Positions 22,501-31,485 of a stretch of 64,000 nt of DNA are shown here, one piece after another. How positions within the stretch are numbered: position 1 is the stretch's first letter; each line of letters begins with the position of its first letter. The translations under genes and the position numbers were made by a program. The notes beneath the pieces are model-generated. The model saw nothing but the letters and a program-made list of their open reading frames with translations, searched no databases and was not told the origin of the DNA. This stretch comes from Eutreptiella sp. 'Long Island Sound 2002' (taxonomy: Eukaryota > Euglenozoa > Euglenophyceae > Eutreptiales > Eutreptiaceae), in assembly GCA_964036045.1 (NCBI GenBank), contig OZ038385.1, forward strand, positions 29,759,306-29,823,305, in the 5' to 3' direction.

Positions 22501-24378
22501 CCCATAGACATGCTGCAGCATGCTTCTGTGTCGAAGGAAACTTGTTTGCTGCGACGGGATATAGTGGAGAAGTACATCCTCTAACTGGATCAGGAGGATG
22601 TTGGTGAGCCACTTCTGCCTTGTAGTTTGCAGTGCAATTGGTCGGAGCGAATCCGGTGTTTGCATCGCCTTCGTCTTGGGGATCATTGTCACCACTCCCG
22701 AGGTCCATGTCTCCGGCATTTTGCCCACTTCGAGGAAACGTTTCATTGAGTCATACATTTGCGGTTCGAAGATGTCCGGGAACCTGTTGAAGAATTTTGC
22801 CGAGAAACCATCCAATCCAGGGGAGCTGTTGCTGTTCAGCCTCTTAAGGCCTTCATGAACAATGTCCAGGGATAGTTCCTTGAAAAGAAGTCGACCTGCC
22901 TTGCGCAGCCGCTGTTCCACTCCTAACGACTTCAGATAGGCCACACAATCTTCTTCGGTGGATCCCGTCGGTGTGGACACTTTGTCCCAATGGTCCACCA
23001 ACTCTTTTGCCAACGCCTTTGCCCCCCGTATCGCCGAGCCTGTCCTGGATACCAGCTGTTGAAGTTTCTTTCGCTCCTGCAACTCCCGCATTAACCGATA
23101 CAATTCGTTCCTTTGCGTTCTCGGATCTCCTGAGGTTTCCCCGGTCGTGATCACCCCCTTGAGCTTGGACAGTGTTTCCATGCCCGTTCTGTCACGCTGA
23201 GCCTTTTCATACACCCCCACCAGGAGGGTGTAGGCTGTTGCTGCATCTGTTGCTGCGATCCCCAGTGATGATAGAAATTGGTAGACCGCTGGTGCGACAG
23301 AGTCTCTCGTGGATCCACGCACGAACCGCAGGGCCTGTAGTTCTACCGACTGCTTTTTGTTTTTATGCTCCCTTTGATGGTTGATCGCCTTCTTTTGGAT
23401 GCAGCTCAGCGCCTCTTCCCACCATTGATCCCCTGTTGACTTGATAGACTTGAGAGATGTCTCCAGATCTTCCATTGCCTCCGGGTCGTGAAGGATGGTC
23501 TCTGGGCAGTAGAATCTGGGGACCGTGTCCTCTGTGTCGAAAGACGGGGGTGTGAATTCAGCCAGGATCGCCTTGTGGTCTGAGTTGGCAGCAAACATGG
23601 GGTACACGCTGGTCGCCAGGCTCAGCAATTCAGATGTTGTGTGGATGCGGTCAATACGGCGTAGCCTCTGCGGGTTGAGTCGCTCTCCTTCTCGGGGGTA
23701 GCCGTATGTGAAGCCCGTCGGACACGATGCTTCCTTGTCCTTGATGTCCGTCAGGGTTGGACAGTGAATATCCACCCAAACATCCTGCAGACCCGCTTTC
23801 GCCAAGGTCGTTACCTCCTGGTCTCTGGCACGTAAAGACGTGTCATGCTCAAACTCTGGGGGCGCAAAGGCGTCCCTGTGTTTTACAACTAAACTATTGT
23901 GATCAGCACATAAAATCAGGTTTGGACCATGTAACTCCTTGGCGATGTCTTTCCATTGCGACTATCGACGCGTGTGCTTGTGGTGGAAGTGGACCACAAC
24001 TATGGTGATCTCCAGCGGACCACTCGACAGCGAGGCTTTCAACGCCCTGGGAGACAAGAACTTCATTGATTGCAATGTCCACTTGGATGTTTTCCACGCC
24101 AGTGCCACTCCTCCCCTTCCTTCTTCATGAAGTGGTCCGTCCAGGCCATACCCGTACTTTGACAGGCACTGCACGCCCGCTTGACGATCCTCCACCGCGA
24201 CGAAGTGAGGTTCTTGGATGGCGAAGAAGTCCACCTCCAGGGACCGCAGCAGTGACCCTAGGGCCACTACGCGCTTTTGCTTACGCTTTCTCATGGTTAT
24301 TTTTGTTTGAAACCCATTGATATTTTGGGACAATACTCTGAGCGTGCTGCTCAGAGGGATGCTTGATGCTGACGTCAT
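19534..24378 (-). pseudogene. ORF2 of LINE copy 2: endonuclease, reverse transcriptase, zinc knuckle, RNase H; five in-frame stops
   Basis: One frame of 1,615 codons. Endonuclease (residues about 10-270): NINGF, AIQEPHF, LILCADHN, RRIDRIHTT and NSDHKA, the metal-binding and catalytic blocks of apurinic-type LINE endonucleases. Reverse transcriptase (about 400-800): NSSPGLDGFSAKF, LRPIALQTTRQKW, LSVDFKNAFPTMSHEM, AGTRQGDPLSPALFSLV, MYADDLIIF. A zinc knuckle CPVCSQKETIKHAMVEC follows near 1150. RNase H: VYTDGSSKR, GGFGVFAAED, RQTNNGAELWAA, LAILTDSQYL and HVPAHVNVQGNEMAN. The tail is acidic/Ser-rich, then basic. Internal stops: TAG at 23962-23964, TAG at 21610-21612, TAG at 21133-21135, TGA at 21010-21012, TGA at 20815-20817. 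Every stop is one transition from a plausible sense codon (CAG, TGG or CGA). As read with the standard code it cannot make the full protein. Confidence 0.85.
24375..24378 (-). promoter_or_regulatory. ATGA overlap between ORF1 stop and ORF2 start
   Basis: ORF2 ATG (24376-24378) overlaps ORF1 TGA (24375-24377). This is the classical geometry for coupled re-initiation. Confidence 0.65.
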
Positions 24379-25973
24379 CGTGGTGCTCCATTGGACGACG
24401 AAGCCTCATCTTCCTTCAAGTCCCGCTTGCGTTTGAGGGAGCTGATGACCTTGTCGACTTGGTCATCCAACTCCATAGCCTTGGCCATTTCTCCCGCCGT
24501 GATTAGGCCTTGCCTGCGTGTCTTCGAGTCATCTGTGTTTCTGGGCCGGTCTGTGATTCGCCTTTTCCGCGCCTCGTAATCCGCCTCGGAGATCACAAAC
24601 ATCTCAGGCATCCCAGAATCTGACAGGTAGACCTTTCCAATCAGCTGTGTCACACTTTCCCCGGTCAATCGCCAGGTGGCAGTGCGCATCTCCCCAACAC
24701 TCCATCTGACGCGGTCCACGATGTACCGGCAGTGCACTGAGGGTGCAAGGGCCTCAGTCAGGTCTGAGAGGTACCACCACGGTGCCACATCCAGAAGGTA
24801 CACTGTGCCCACAAGGTCCTTCTTCCATGTCGAGGGGATTGTGGGCTTGGAGATGATATCCCTATCGAGGAACTGTCCTGTCCTCCAATCCTTGAAGACA
24901 GCCCCGATAGCAGCCACCAGTTCACGATACCTTGTCTTCAGCAGTGACTGCCCAGTTTCCGTGAGACCCAGCAGCAGTTTGCTGGGCCCCAGCACGTGGA
25001 TTTTCACTGGCGATTGTGCTTGCAGCACGCCCGGGATTGTCCAAAACATCGCGAGAACTGAGGCATACAGCATGGGAGACCATGTTTCCTTGTGCGTCTT
25101 CTTGATCCACACCTCATAGACAGCAGTCATGTTGGTCACGTTGGCACCACGATACCATTCCACTGGCTGGATCTGGAACCTTGGCTTGGATCCGAACTGT
25201 GATACCACAGTATTCACCTGTTCCTCATTCAACTCCGTGAAGAACAATTTTGAGTTCCACGGGTCTGTCCCCGGGAGGAGATGGACTTCATCAGAGTTCA
25301 TGCCAATAGACCCCACCAGCCCGTTGACTAGGTCATTGTGGACCTGCACAGCGTATTGGTTATCCCGCACGTCTGGCTCCTGGAACACCACCTTGTCAAC
25401 TTCTGCCCCAGGCGTCATAAGCCGCAGAAGCTTATACGTTGGGGGCGGAGATAGGCTTCTGGAGTCCCTTGTGCTGCTTGCAATCCAGACATCAAATCGA
25501 TCATGTGTGCGCATGTGCATGAGGGACCTGTCCGCCATTTGTAACTTTTCGCAGCCGAAAGGCAAGTTCGAGTTGAGGGCGAGTGCCCGATTGAGAAATG
25601 ATGGCCTGTCATCATCATCGCTGACAGGTTCAAGCAGGATAGCAACAAAGCGGCCCAGCATGGGCAAATCAGCAAGTAGTCTCTTAATCGCATGTTGGAT
25701 TTTATCATATTCAGTCATTTCCCCAACGAGCACAACATTGGGGCGACTGCCATAAAGGACGGCAGCAAGTTTTTCAGACGAGTCGCAGTCCTTGAAGAGG
25801 TCGTACGACAGGGAGGCAGCCTCTGGAACTCCACTCTTCAGCACCACTTCGTCCCGAATGATATAGTCGGCGTCATCGATGGCTGCCAAACACGCCAGTT
25901 GACCGGCGTCGGTAGGAACGATGACCTCGTCGCATGGCGTGGCCAGACGGGCCTGGGTGTCCCGGACACTCAT
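24375..25973 (-). CDS. ORF1 of LINE copy 2, intact, 532 residues, unrecognised fold
   Basis: ATG at 25971-25973, stop TGA overlapping the ORF2 start. No zinc knuckle, RRM or esterase motif is visible, unlike many LINE ORF1 proteins. Visible features are an acidic patch (PVSDDDDRPSF, about residue 115), several tryptophan/aromatic-rich segments (WKKDLVGTVYLLDVAPWWYL, about residue 395) and a highly charged C-terminus (ITDRPRNTDDSKTRRQG, SSLKRKRDLKEDE) that could bind nucleic acid. Its place before ORF2 suggests an RNA-chaperone or particle-forming role, as for other ORF1 proteins; this is inference from position. Being fully open while ORF2 is broken suggests recent insertion or chance. Confidence 0.7.
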   Translation of the reverse strand: MSVRDTQARLATPCDEVIVPTDAGQLACLAAIDDADYIIRDEVVLKSGVPEAASLSYDLFKDCDSSEKLAAVLYGSRPNVVLVGEMTEYDKIQHAIKRLLADLPMLGRFVAILLEPVSDDDDRPSFLNRALALNSNLPFGCEKLQMADRSLMHMRTHDRFDVWIASSTRDSRSLSPPPTYKLLRLMTPGAEVDKVVFQEPDVRDNQYAVQVHNDLVNGLVGSIGMNSDEVHLLPGTDPWNSKLFFTELNEEQVNTVVSQFGSKPRFQIQPVEWYRGANVTNMTAVYEVWIKKTHKETWSPMLYASVLAMFWTIPGVLQAQSPVKIHVLGPSKLLLGLTETGQSLLKTRYRELVAAIGAVFKDWRTGQFLDRDIISKPTIPSTWKKDLVGTVYLLDVAPWWYLSDLTEALAPSVHCRYIVDRVRWSVGEMRTATWRLTGESVTQLIGKVYLSDSGMPEMFVISEADYEARKRRITDRPRNTDDSKTRRQGLITAGEMAKAMELDDQVDKVISSLKRKRDLKEDEASSSNGAPR

Positions 25974-26293
25974 GCGGTCAGGGGAAAAGGAGGTGGCGTC
26001 GGCGACAGTTTGTCAAGGCCCAGCGGCCTGGGCAAGCATGGACAAAAAGACACCGAAAAAAAATAGACACTCAGAAAGTGGTAGCAGGGAGGGTGGGGGC
26101 TGTGGGGCGCACTTAATTGCCCTGTCTCTGGTATTGTCGCAGTATGCCTGACAGACAGACATCCTGTTTCCACGCTTTGCCTGATCGGTGCCAACCAACT
26201 CACCAGCCTGTGCCTATTCCTGTGGGGTTTTGGGGGAGAATTCAGCTTGTGCATTGATTCATGGGGCACTGCAGGAGAGGCTAAAAGAAGGTG

Positions 26294-26420
26294 TTTGCCC
26301 TGTGCGCGCCCTGCACGCTACTTTTATTATGACTATCCTAGATTTAGCCCCCAAGCTTACCACTGTGTAGAGAGGCCGCCCGGTAGACCAAAGCATGTGA
26401 CATGCGAAGTGCAACACCAT
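26294..26420 (+). repeat. GCGC-motif repeat, subfamily 1, copy 1
   Basis: Begins TTTGCCCTGTGCGCGCCC, then GCACGCTACTTTTATTA. The flank matches 30178-30310: ACTATCC, a C-run block, AGACCA, and CCCTGCAAAGCA against CCCTACAAAGCA. Confidence 0.65.
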
Positions 26421-26496
26421 CCCTGCAAAGCACTCAGTGGGGCGCCGGAGAGGCGGCGCGTGATGGTGCATGGCTGCGTGATGGGGACGGTGACGT

Positions 26497-26811
26497 TCAT
26501 AGCGGGGAGCGGCCACGGATAGGGCTGCCGCCAATCTCGTCACCGGGCATGTGCGGAGGGAGTTCTTGAGAGATTTCTTCGGAGACTCCCATCGCGGCCG
26601 GCCAACTCAACAGGGATGGTGGGGGTGAGTCCCAACTGGGGATACCGAAGGAGAGGGCGTCCACGGGGCAACGATGGTTAACAACTCGCACCCCATCTTG
26701 ATGATACTCCAACTCCACATAACCTTCGTCGGAATGACCAACCACCTTCGCGGGCACGCGAAGCCCAGTTGACCTGGTGTAAAACACCTGGTCCCCAATC
26801 TTCAAGTCCAT
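26497..26811 (-). CDS. small protein with a Tudor/SH3-like module (possible retroelement fragment)
   Basis: The ATG at 26811 starts MDLKIGDQVFYTRSTGLRVP, followed by AKVVGHSDEGYVELEYHQDG and VRVVNHRCPVDALSF, then a Pro/Ser-rich tail; 104 residues. The succession of short strands with GD-x-V, PAKVVG and Y-V-x-L-x-Y is typical of small SH3-like barrels (Tudor, chromo-barrel). A related peptide is encoded at 35960-36126. It lies 0.5 kb upstream of LINE copy 2 and on the same strand. It could be a host gene, a fragment of another transposon, or part of the LINE 5' region; I cannot decide. Confidence 0.35.
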   Translation of the reverse strand: MDLKIGDQVFYTRSTGLRVPAKVVGHSDEGYVELEYHQDGVRVVNHRCPVDALSFGIPSWDSPPPSLLSWPAAMGVSEEISQELPPHMPGDEIGGSPIRGRSPL

Positions 26812-26829
26812 ATCAAAAGTCAAAAGAGG

Positions 26830-27990
26830 TCTGAGGACGCGAAGAGCATAAATTGATCTCCCGCGGCAGACACGCTGAATGCATCACCATATTACTAGCT
26901 CAGCGTGCCTATTTCACAATCCACCTGGAAACAAGCACAACGGGCCCGTAACCACAACAACCACGCAACGCAACGGACCGCAACAACACCCAAGTGCATC
27001 ACGAAGTTCGGCCCGGTTTCCTCAATAGCACCGGAAGGTTGTACGAAGAAAAAGGATGGTTAGGTTCCCCGTAGGTACTGAGACCACCGAAGCACAGCTC
27101 AAGGCAGCCTTAGGTTCCCCGAAGGTACTTCCTTAGCACTTGCCCCCAGAAGCGATCAACGTAGATGCCCCGGCTTCCTTTGTCACGGTAAGACTCAAGT
27201 AACCCCGGTCTTGTCGGGGTCCCCATATAGAAGGGGACAACCTAGAAAGGAGTGGATGTGGTGGAAGTGAGCGAAAAATGGGTGAAAATGCGTGAAAATG
27301 GATAAAAACATGCATAAGAAGCCTAAAAACCCACATTATGGAACAACAAACCTCCACAAACAGGCCGAAACTTGGGTTTGGGTAGTTACGGACGTACAAA
27401 ACTTTGCCCCACGCGCGCCCTGCGCGCTGACGCTCCCCCTGAGGGGAGACATGGAGTAAGGTAGGTCGCGGGTTGAAAAGAGGAGGGTTGCTGTACAACT
27501 GAGTTGTGCATGACCAGTATTTCGGGATGCACTGTGCGTGGTGCGTGCACTGTGCGCACGGCATGTAGAAATTCAGTCGGTTTGTATAGTAGGGTCACAT
27601 GGATCGATATGCTGGATGAAGGCAATAACTAAGTAGGGTCACATGGATCGGTTTGCTTTCCCTTACTGTATTCGGGGTCTGCACTGCCATCACCTTCAGG
27701 AAGTTTTTGAGTAAATGCCAGAGTGCCACATGTCATGTCCGCAAGACTTTGAGAACTCGTCCAAAAGCCTATTATGATACTCATGGACACTTATGTGCAT
27801 GCTTTTTGGCTGTCATACGAGACATTGCATGGGGACAATGCTATATGGGCTATACGGGCACTCTCGGGGCACCAGGTCATCTGTGGTGCGCTCTCACGGT
27901 GCCATATGGGCACCCTTAGGGCACCTGTTCATCTGTAGTGCACCCTCAGGGCGCCACAAGGGCGCTGTCGAGGCGCCATGTAGGTGCTCT
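26830..27990. other. intergenic region, repeats only
   Basis: Holds a GCGC-motif copy (27403-27438), a two-copy direct repeat of TAGTAGGGTCACATGGATCG type (27588-27650), and a single divergent unit of the GGGGTCCCC repeat near 27170-27300 that is expanded at 45.7 and 59.8 kb. No gene seen. Confidence 0.5.
27403..27438 (+). repeat. GCGC-motif copy
   Basis: TTTGCCCCACGCGCGCCC, then TGCGCGCTGACGCTCCCC. The 3' flank matches the copies at 31991 (TAACGTTCCCC) and 46084 (TAACGTACTC). Confidence 0.6.
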
Positions 27991-27991
27991 T

Positions 27992-28034
27992 GGCCAAACG
28001 ATGGGTACCTATGGCCAAACGATAGGTACCTATG
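27992..28034 (+). repeat. two units of the 21-bp palindromic tandem repeat
   Basis: Two copies of the unit described at 28224-28408, separated from the main array by about 190 bases. Confidence 0.85.
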
Positions 28035-28223
28035 GTGACGTTGGAAAGTGCTTGACATATGGACAAATGGAGGAAACCCCTGCATTTGTGGGCATATGTA
28101 GGAGGGGGAAGGGGGGCACATTTGCCATCCACATGTACAGTGGGACCAGCGGGACATTTAGAGTTTGGAAATTGGGGCGGGGATCCACACTACAGGCTGT
28201 GCACATGACCATTTGTAAGCCTC

Positions 28224-28408
28224 GCCAAACGATAGGTACCTATGGCCGAACGATAGGTACCTATGGCCAAATGATAGGTACCTATGGCCAAACGATAGGT
28301 ACCTATGGCCAAATGATATGTACCTATGGCCAAATAATAGGTACCTATGGCCAAACGACGGGTACCTATGGCCAAACGATGGGTACCTATGGCCAAACGA
28401 TATGTACA
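28224..28408 (+). repeat. 21-bp tandem repeat with a 12-bp palindrome in each unit
   Basis: About nine units, each GCCAAACG followed by ATAGGTACCTAT and G. The centre ATAGGTACCTAT is self-complementary. Units differ by single changes (ATGA, ATAA, ATGGG). Since 21 is divisible by 3, both strands are open and yield seven-residue peptide repeats, which I treat as an artefact. Confidence 0.9.
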
Positions 28409-28787
28409 GGGCCCTCTCCGCCCAAACAGGCATCCTTGTCTCCACTCGCAGCGGCCCGTTCCCCGGCACTGTGTGATCGCACCAGCACTGCACTGCCCGA
28501 GGGGGACCCCTTCAGCACTCTGACTCCATCACTTCCGCCGGGCAACAGCACCACAGCCAGCCCACGCGATCGCTCCTTCACCACATCTTCTGCTTGCCAG
28601 GCATGTCGCAGGGCAGGGCACCCTTGAACCGCGGGCCCCTTTACTAAAGCTTCCTATTCCTTTCTCTGCACAACACTAGGACATGGGACAGGGTCTGGGG
28701 GCCATGTTCACTCCCACCCACGGGGGGGGCGTCTCCTCGCTTTTGTACGCGACTCCCCCCCCCAAGTAGAAGTGGGCCCAAGGCCCC

Positions 28788-28935
28788 TTTTGGGGGGGGG
28801 GGGGGCATTGGAGGGGGGGTTCAGGGAGGGGCGATGGGGGGAGGGGGGTTCAGGGAGGGGCGATGGGGGGGGGTCGGGAGGGTCGGTTGGGGGGGCGGTC
28901 CAGGTGGGGCAATTTGGGGTAGGGGGGGGGGGCAT
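28788..28935 (+). repeat. G-rich minisatellite
   Basis: Repeats of TTCAGGGAGGGGCGATGG with G runs, then GGTCGGTTGGGG and GTCCAGGTGGGGCAATTTGG. Closely similar to 50941-51125 and to the blocks at 1303-1591. Confidence 0.85.
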
Positions 28936-28989
28936 AGGCTCCCGTTACCTCCCCTTGCCCTCCCTCAGGGGTGAGAGCTAGGGCTAGAG

Positions 28990-29031
28990 TTAGGGTTAGG
29001 GTTAGGGTTAGGGTTAGGGTTAGGGTCATGG
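28990..29031 (+). repeat. interstitial telomere-like array, seven TTAGGG units
   Basis: Seven perfect TTAGGG repeats, with degenerate units continuing to about 29110. The flank downstream is shared with 52330-52500. Confidence 0.9.
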
Positions 29032-29172
29032 GTAGGGTTAGGTGTAGGGTTAGGAGCATGCTGAGGGTTGGGGTGGGTGTTAGAGTCAAGGTTGGGTTCA
29101 AGTATAGCGTTGGGGTGCTCCACTGCCTGGGCGGGGAGGGATGCTATGTTGGCAAGGGGAATGAAAAAAAAT

Positions 29173-29193
29173 TTCGGGCGCCTTCGGCGCCAC
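29173..29193 (+). repeat. short perfect hairpin GGCGCC-TTC-GGCGCC
   Basis: Six-base stem with a three-base loop, just after a run of A and TTT. The related module at 52.5 kb has GGGCGCC-TTT-GGCGCCC in the corresponding place. Confidence 0.7.
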
Positions 29194-29546
29194 CATATGT
29201 ATGGCCGGTAGCTATTGACCCTTGGTAACTAAGTGGGCCCGGAGGGCAGGGAGGGGGGGGGGGGGGAGGGGGGGGGGGGGAGTCGCGTACCCAAACCGAG
29301 GAGACGGCCCACCCGTGCTCCCACCCTTCCCTGTCGCGGGATCTCTTGGGCGAGTGCAGTGGGGGCTGGCATGCTACCCTCAGCTACCGTGCCCACTCTG
29401 GTCCCAGGAGCCGGGGGGAGGGGAGGAGGGGGTCCAGAGGGAGTCCCCACTCCCCCTGCCAAATAAAAGTTAAAAGCAAGGCCGGGAGGGGGGGGGGGGT
29501 TCCATTGACATTGGCGGGGGGCAGTGTGGTCACTAGGGGGGGAACC

Positions 29547-29650
29547 CTTGCACTGCGCACTACTTTTAGACTAGATTCCCCTGTGAAGAACCCCCATACC
29601 GACCCCTTCCAAACACCCTCAAAATTAGGCCACCCTAGCTACCCAAATGC
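29547..29650 (+). repeat. GCGC-motif repeat, subfamily 2, copy 1 (single motif unit)
   Basis: CTTGCACTGCGCACTACTTT then TAGACTAGATTCCCC, GAAGA-CCCCC, CCCTTCCAAACACCCT and AAATTAGGCCACCC. It matches 30692-30840, where the GC-rich motif is longer. Confidence 0.65.
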
Positions 29651-29927
29651 CCCCAAGGGGGCGTTTTCGCACAGCGCGCGCACAGCGCGGGCACAACGCG
29701 CGCAGAGCGCCAATTATTACGGTGATTATCCAGGTAACAACCCTGAAAACCACCCACCTGCGGAATCATGCACAATCAATTCAAAACTCAAAAATTCAAA
29801 CATCTAATGCTTGCCATGGGTCACAAGGACCTAAATTCTGCCCGCTATAGCCCCGTCCATTGCAGCAGCCATTCAATGACGTCCTTTCAACCTTCTGAAC
29901 TTACCGAACTCTCGGCGAACAGCCAAC

Positions 29928-30020
29928 TTTTCGCACAGCGCGTGCACAGCGCACGGTACGCCCCCTAAATTTAGGTCACCCAAACTACCCTAGCTCAAGA
30001 CAAATGCAAGCTACCTTCCC
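29928..30020 (+). repeat. GCGC-motif copy with the AGGTCACCCAAA-CTACC flank
   Basis: TTTTCGCACAGCGCGTGCAC then AGCGCACGGTACG, followed by TTTAGGTCACCCAAACTACC and AGCTCAAGAC. The same flank follows the copy at 30692. Confidence 0.6.
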
Positions 30021-30177
30021 TTTATATGAGACATCATGCAAAATGCGGAAAGCCACGCACATATCCTCTTTTTTGTTCAATTGAAAGCTCACTCACCCTA
30101 CCAGCTAGTCCCAAAGCCGCGTATGTGTCCACCTCATCCTCAACTGGACCGGGGGGCAAAGTTTCTTGGGGGGAATG

Positions 30178-30310
30178 TTTGCTCGGCGCGCGCCCGGCGC
30201 GCTACTTTTCTATTAACTATCCCGACTTCAACCCCACATTTACCCTCTCATGGAGAAGCCCCCCAAGTAGACCACGTTGCACTGCACACCTTCCCTACAA
30301 AGCATGTTGC
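30178..30310 (+). repeat. GCGC-motif repeat, subfamily 1, copy 2
   Basis: TTTGCTCGGCGCGCGCCC, then GGCGCGCTACTTTTCTATTA and ACTATCC. The flank aligns with 26294-26420. Confidence 0.65.
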
Positions 30311-30691
30311 ATAATAAAGAAGCAATATCTGTGAATTCGGCTACTCCAACTGTCATCTGTATTGTACTTAACAAACAACATTGGTCCCACAAGTGTGGGT
30401 GTCAATACATTCAGTACAATAGTGCTCCTTACACTCATCACAAACTGCGACGGTGGAGCGCTTCTGGCAACACAACACACACACTTCTGCCTCATCTCTG
30501 CCTCATCTTGCGTGCCACAACCGAGCAAACAGCTGCCGAATGCGTGCCCTATACCACCCGTGCACGTCATTGTAACATTGTTGGCGGGCTGTCAAAGTGC
30601 CATTCTTTCTTCCAATGAGAGGCACAATGACACGAATCCGGCCTTTATAAGCACCATCATGGCCCCCAACTTCAAAATCAAAGGGGGAATC

Positions 30692-30840
30692 TTTGCACTG
30701 CGCGCGCACTGCACGCGCGCTACTTTTAGACTATGTTCCCCCCGAAGAGCCCCCAAGCACAGCCCTTGGAAACGCCCTTAGAATTAGGTGACCCAAATTG
30801 CCCCAGCTCAAGAAAGTTGAAAACTACCTTCCCTGAACAT
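30692..30840 (+). repeat. GCGC-motif repeat, subfamily 2, copy 2
   Basis: TTTGCACTGCGCGCGCAC then TGCACGCGCGCTACTTTTAG. It continues with the flank seen at 29547, including AATTAGGTGACCCAAATTGC. Confidence 0.65.
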
Positions 30841-31329
30841 AACACACACATGTTCCTTACGATGCCCCAGTGCCACATGCGTGGTTTCGGTTGTGAGGAA
30901 GGGGCTCTCTCCGTTCCCTTGCGGTTAGAATCGGATTTGGGTTGAGATTGTGTAGCCATAGGGGGTTGCGAGGACTGAGAGGGTTGAGGGAGATTGGAGC
31001 TGGACGAAGCCACATCGGCCCGAGGGGGCGCAACAACACAAAAAGCATCCAGTGTGTGTTGCCGCTTTTCTAGGACCTGCTGCGCATGTTTTGCTTGTTT
31101 CTTGGCCTCTCTCTCTCTCTCTCTTTTCTCACGGCGCAAACGGTCAATCACAGGCTGCAGTGTTGGCACTTCACTGCCGCCTTCAGAGAATGGTTGGCCA
31201 TCAAGCCCATCCTGGATAATTACACTTTCCTCATCCCTTGGTAAGTGGTTACCCTTGCCGAACCGCAAGATCTGCTCAATCACCTTTGGCACACCCAAAC
31301 AAAGGGGGACAAAATCAGAAGTCAAAACC

Positions 31330-31441
31330 TCCGCTAGGGGTCACCATGATGCCCTTAGGGGCCCCTAGTATCTCAAAGTATGGGTCTCTAGTACGGCCAG
31401 ACGCCCAAATAGTTGCACTGCGCTTAAGGCTCCCCCAAAGA
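31330..31441 (+). repeat. dispersed repeat C, copy 1 (one GCGC unit)
   Basis: Shares GATGCCC, CCCTAGTATC, AAAGTATGGGTCTC and GACGCCCAAATAGTTGCACT with 32334-32456, about 1 kb away. Here the GC-rich motif has a single GCACTGCGC unit; the other copy has three. Confidence 0.8.
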
Positions 31442-31485
31442 AATCACCTCGGGTACCCCCCCCCCCCCGTGTCCAGGAACCGGCA

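Larger units (their letters stand above)
18656..25973 (-). mobile_element. near-full-length three-ORF non-LTR retrotransposon (LINE copy 2)
   Basis: Minus strand, 5' to 3': ORF1 (25973-24375, intact), ORF2 (24378-19534, endonuclease, reverse transcriptase, zinc knuckle, RNase H) and ORF3 (19534-18656). ORF1 and ORF2 overlap as ATGA; ORF2 and ORF3 overlap as TAATG. Such overlaps are known to allow termination-coupled re-initiation in some LINEs (the SART1 type). The endonuclease plus RNase H layout fits RNase H-bearing LINE groups, but I cannot assign the clade. ORF2 has five internal stop codons and ORF3 one, yet no frameshift is needed across more than 5.7 kb. The 5' UTR presumably lies above 25973 and the 3' UTR below 18656; no poly(A) tail or target-site duplication was recognised. 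Confidence 0.85.
28714..29312. repeat. candidate element with inverted ends enclosing G-rich minisatellite and telomere-like repeats
   Basis: The left end (28714-28762) has a G-run, CGTCTCCTCGCTTTTGTACG, CGACT and a C-run. The right end (29264-29312) read in reverse complement has CGTCTCCTCGGTTTGGGTAC, GCGACT and a C-run. Between them lie the minisatellite (28788-28935), seven TTAGGG units and a GGCGCCTTCGGCGCC hairpin. A third copy of the end sequence is at 2411-2465. No open frame is present, so if mobile it is non-autonomous. Confidence 0.5.

Noticed and set aside
18656-25973. Genetic code with reassigned TGA
   Set aside because: Host genes at 572, 9198, 16126, 36516 and 53543 end in TGA, so the in-frame TGA codons in ORF2 and ORF3 are real stops.
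28224-28408. CRISPR-like array
   Set aside because: Repeats are contiguous with no unique spacers, and the genome is eukaryotic.
28158-28627. Seven-residue repeat peptides on both strands
   Set aside because: A by-product of a 21-bp tandem repeat, which is divisible by three.
28971-29110. True chromosome end
   Set aside because: The TTAGGG array is short, internal, degenerates on one side and is followed by ordinary sequence; the same module recurs at 52.3 kb.
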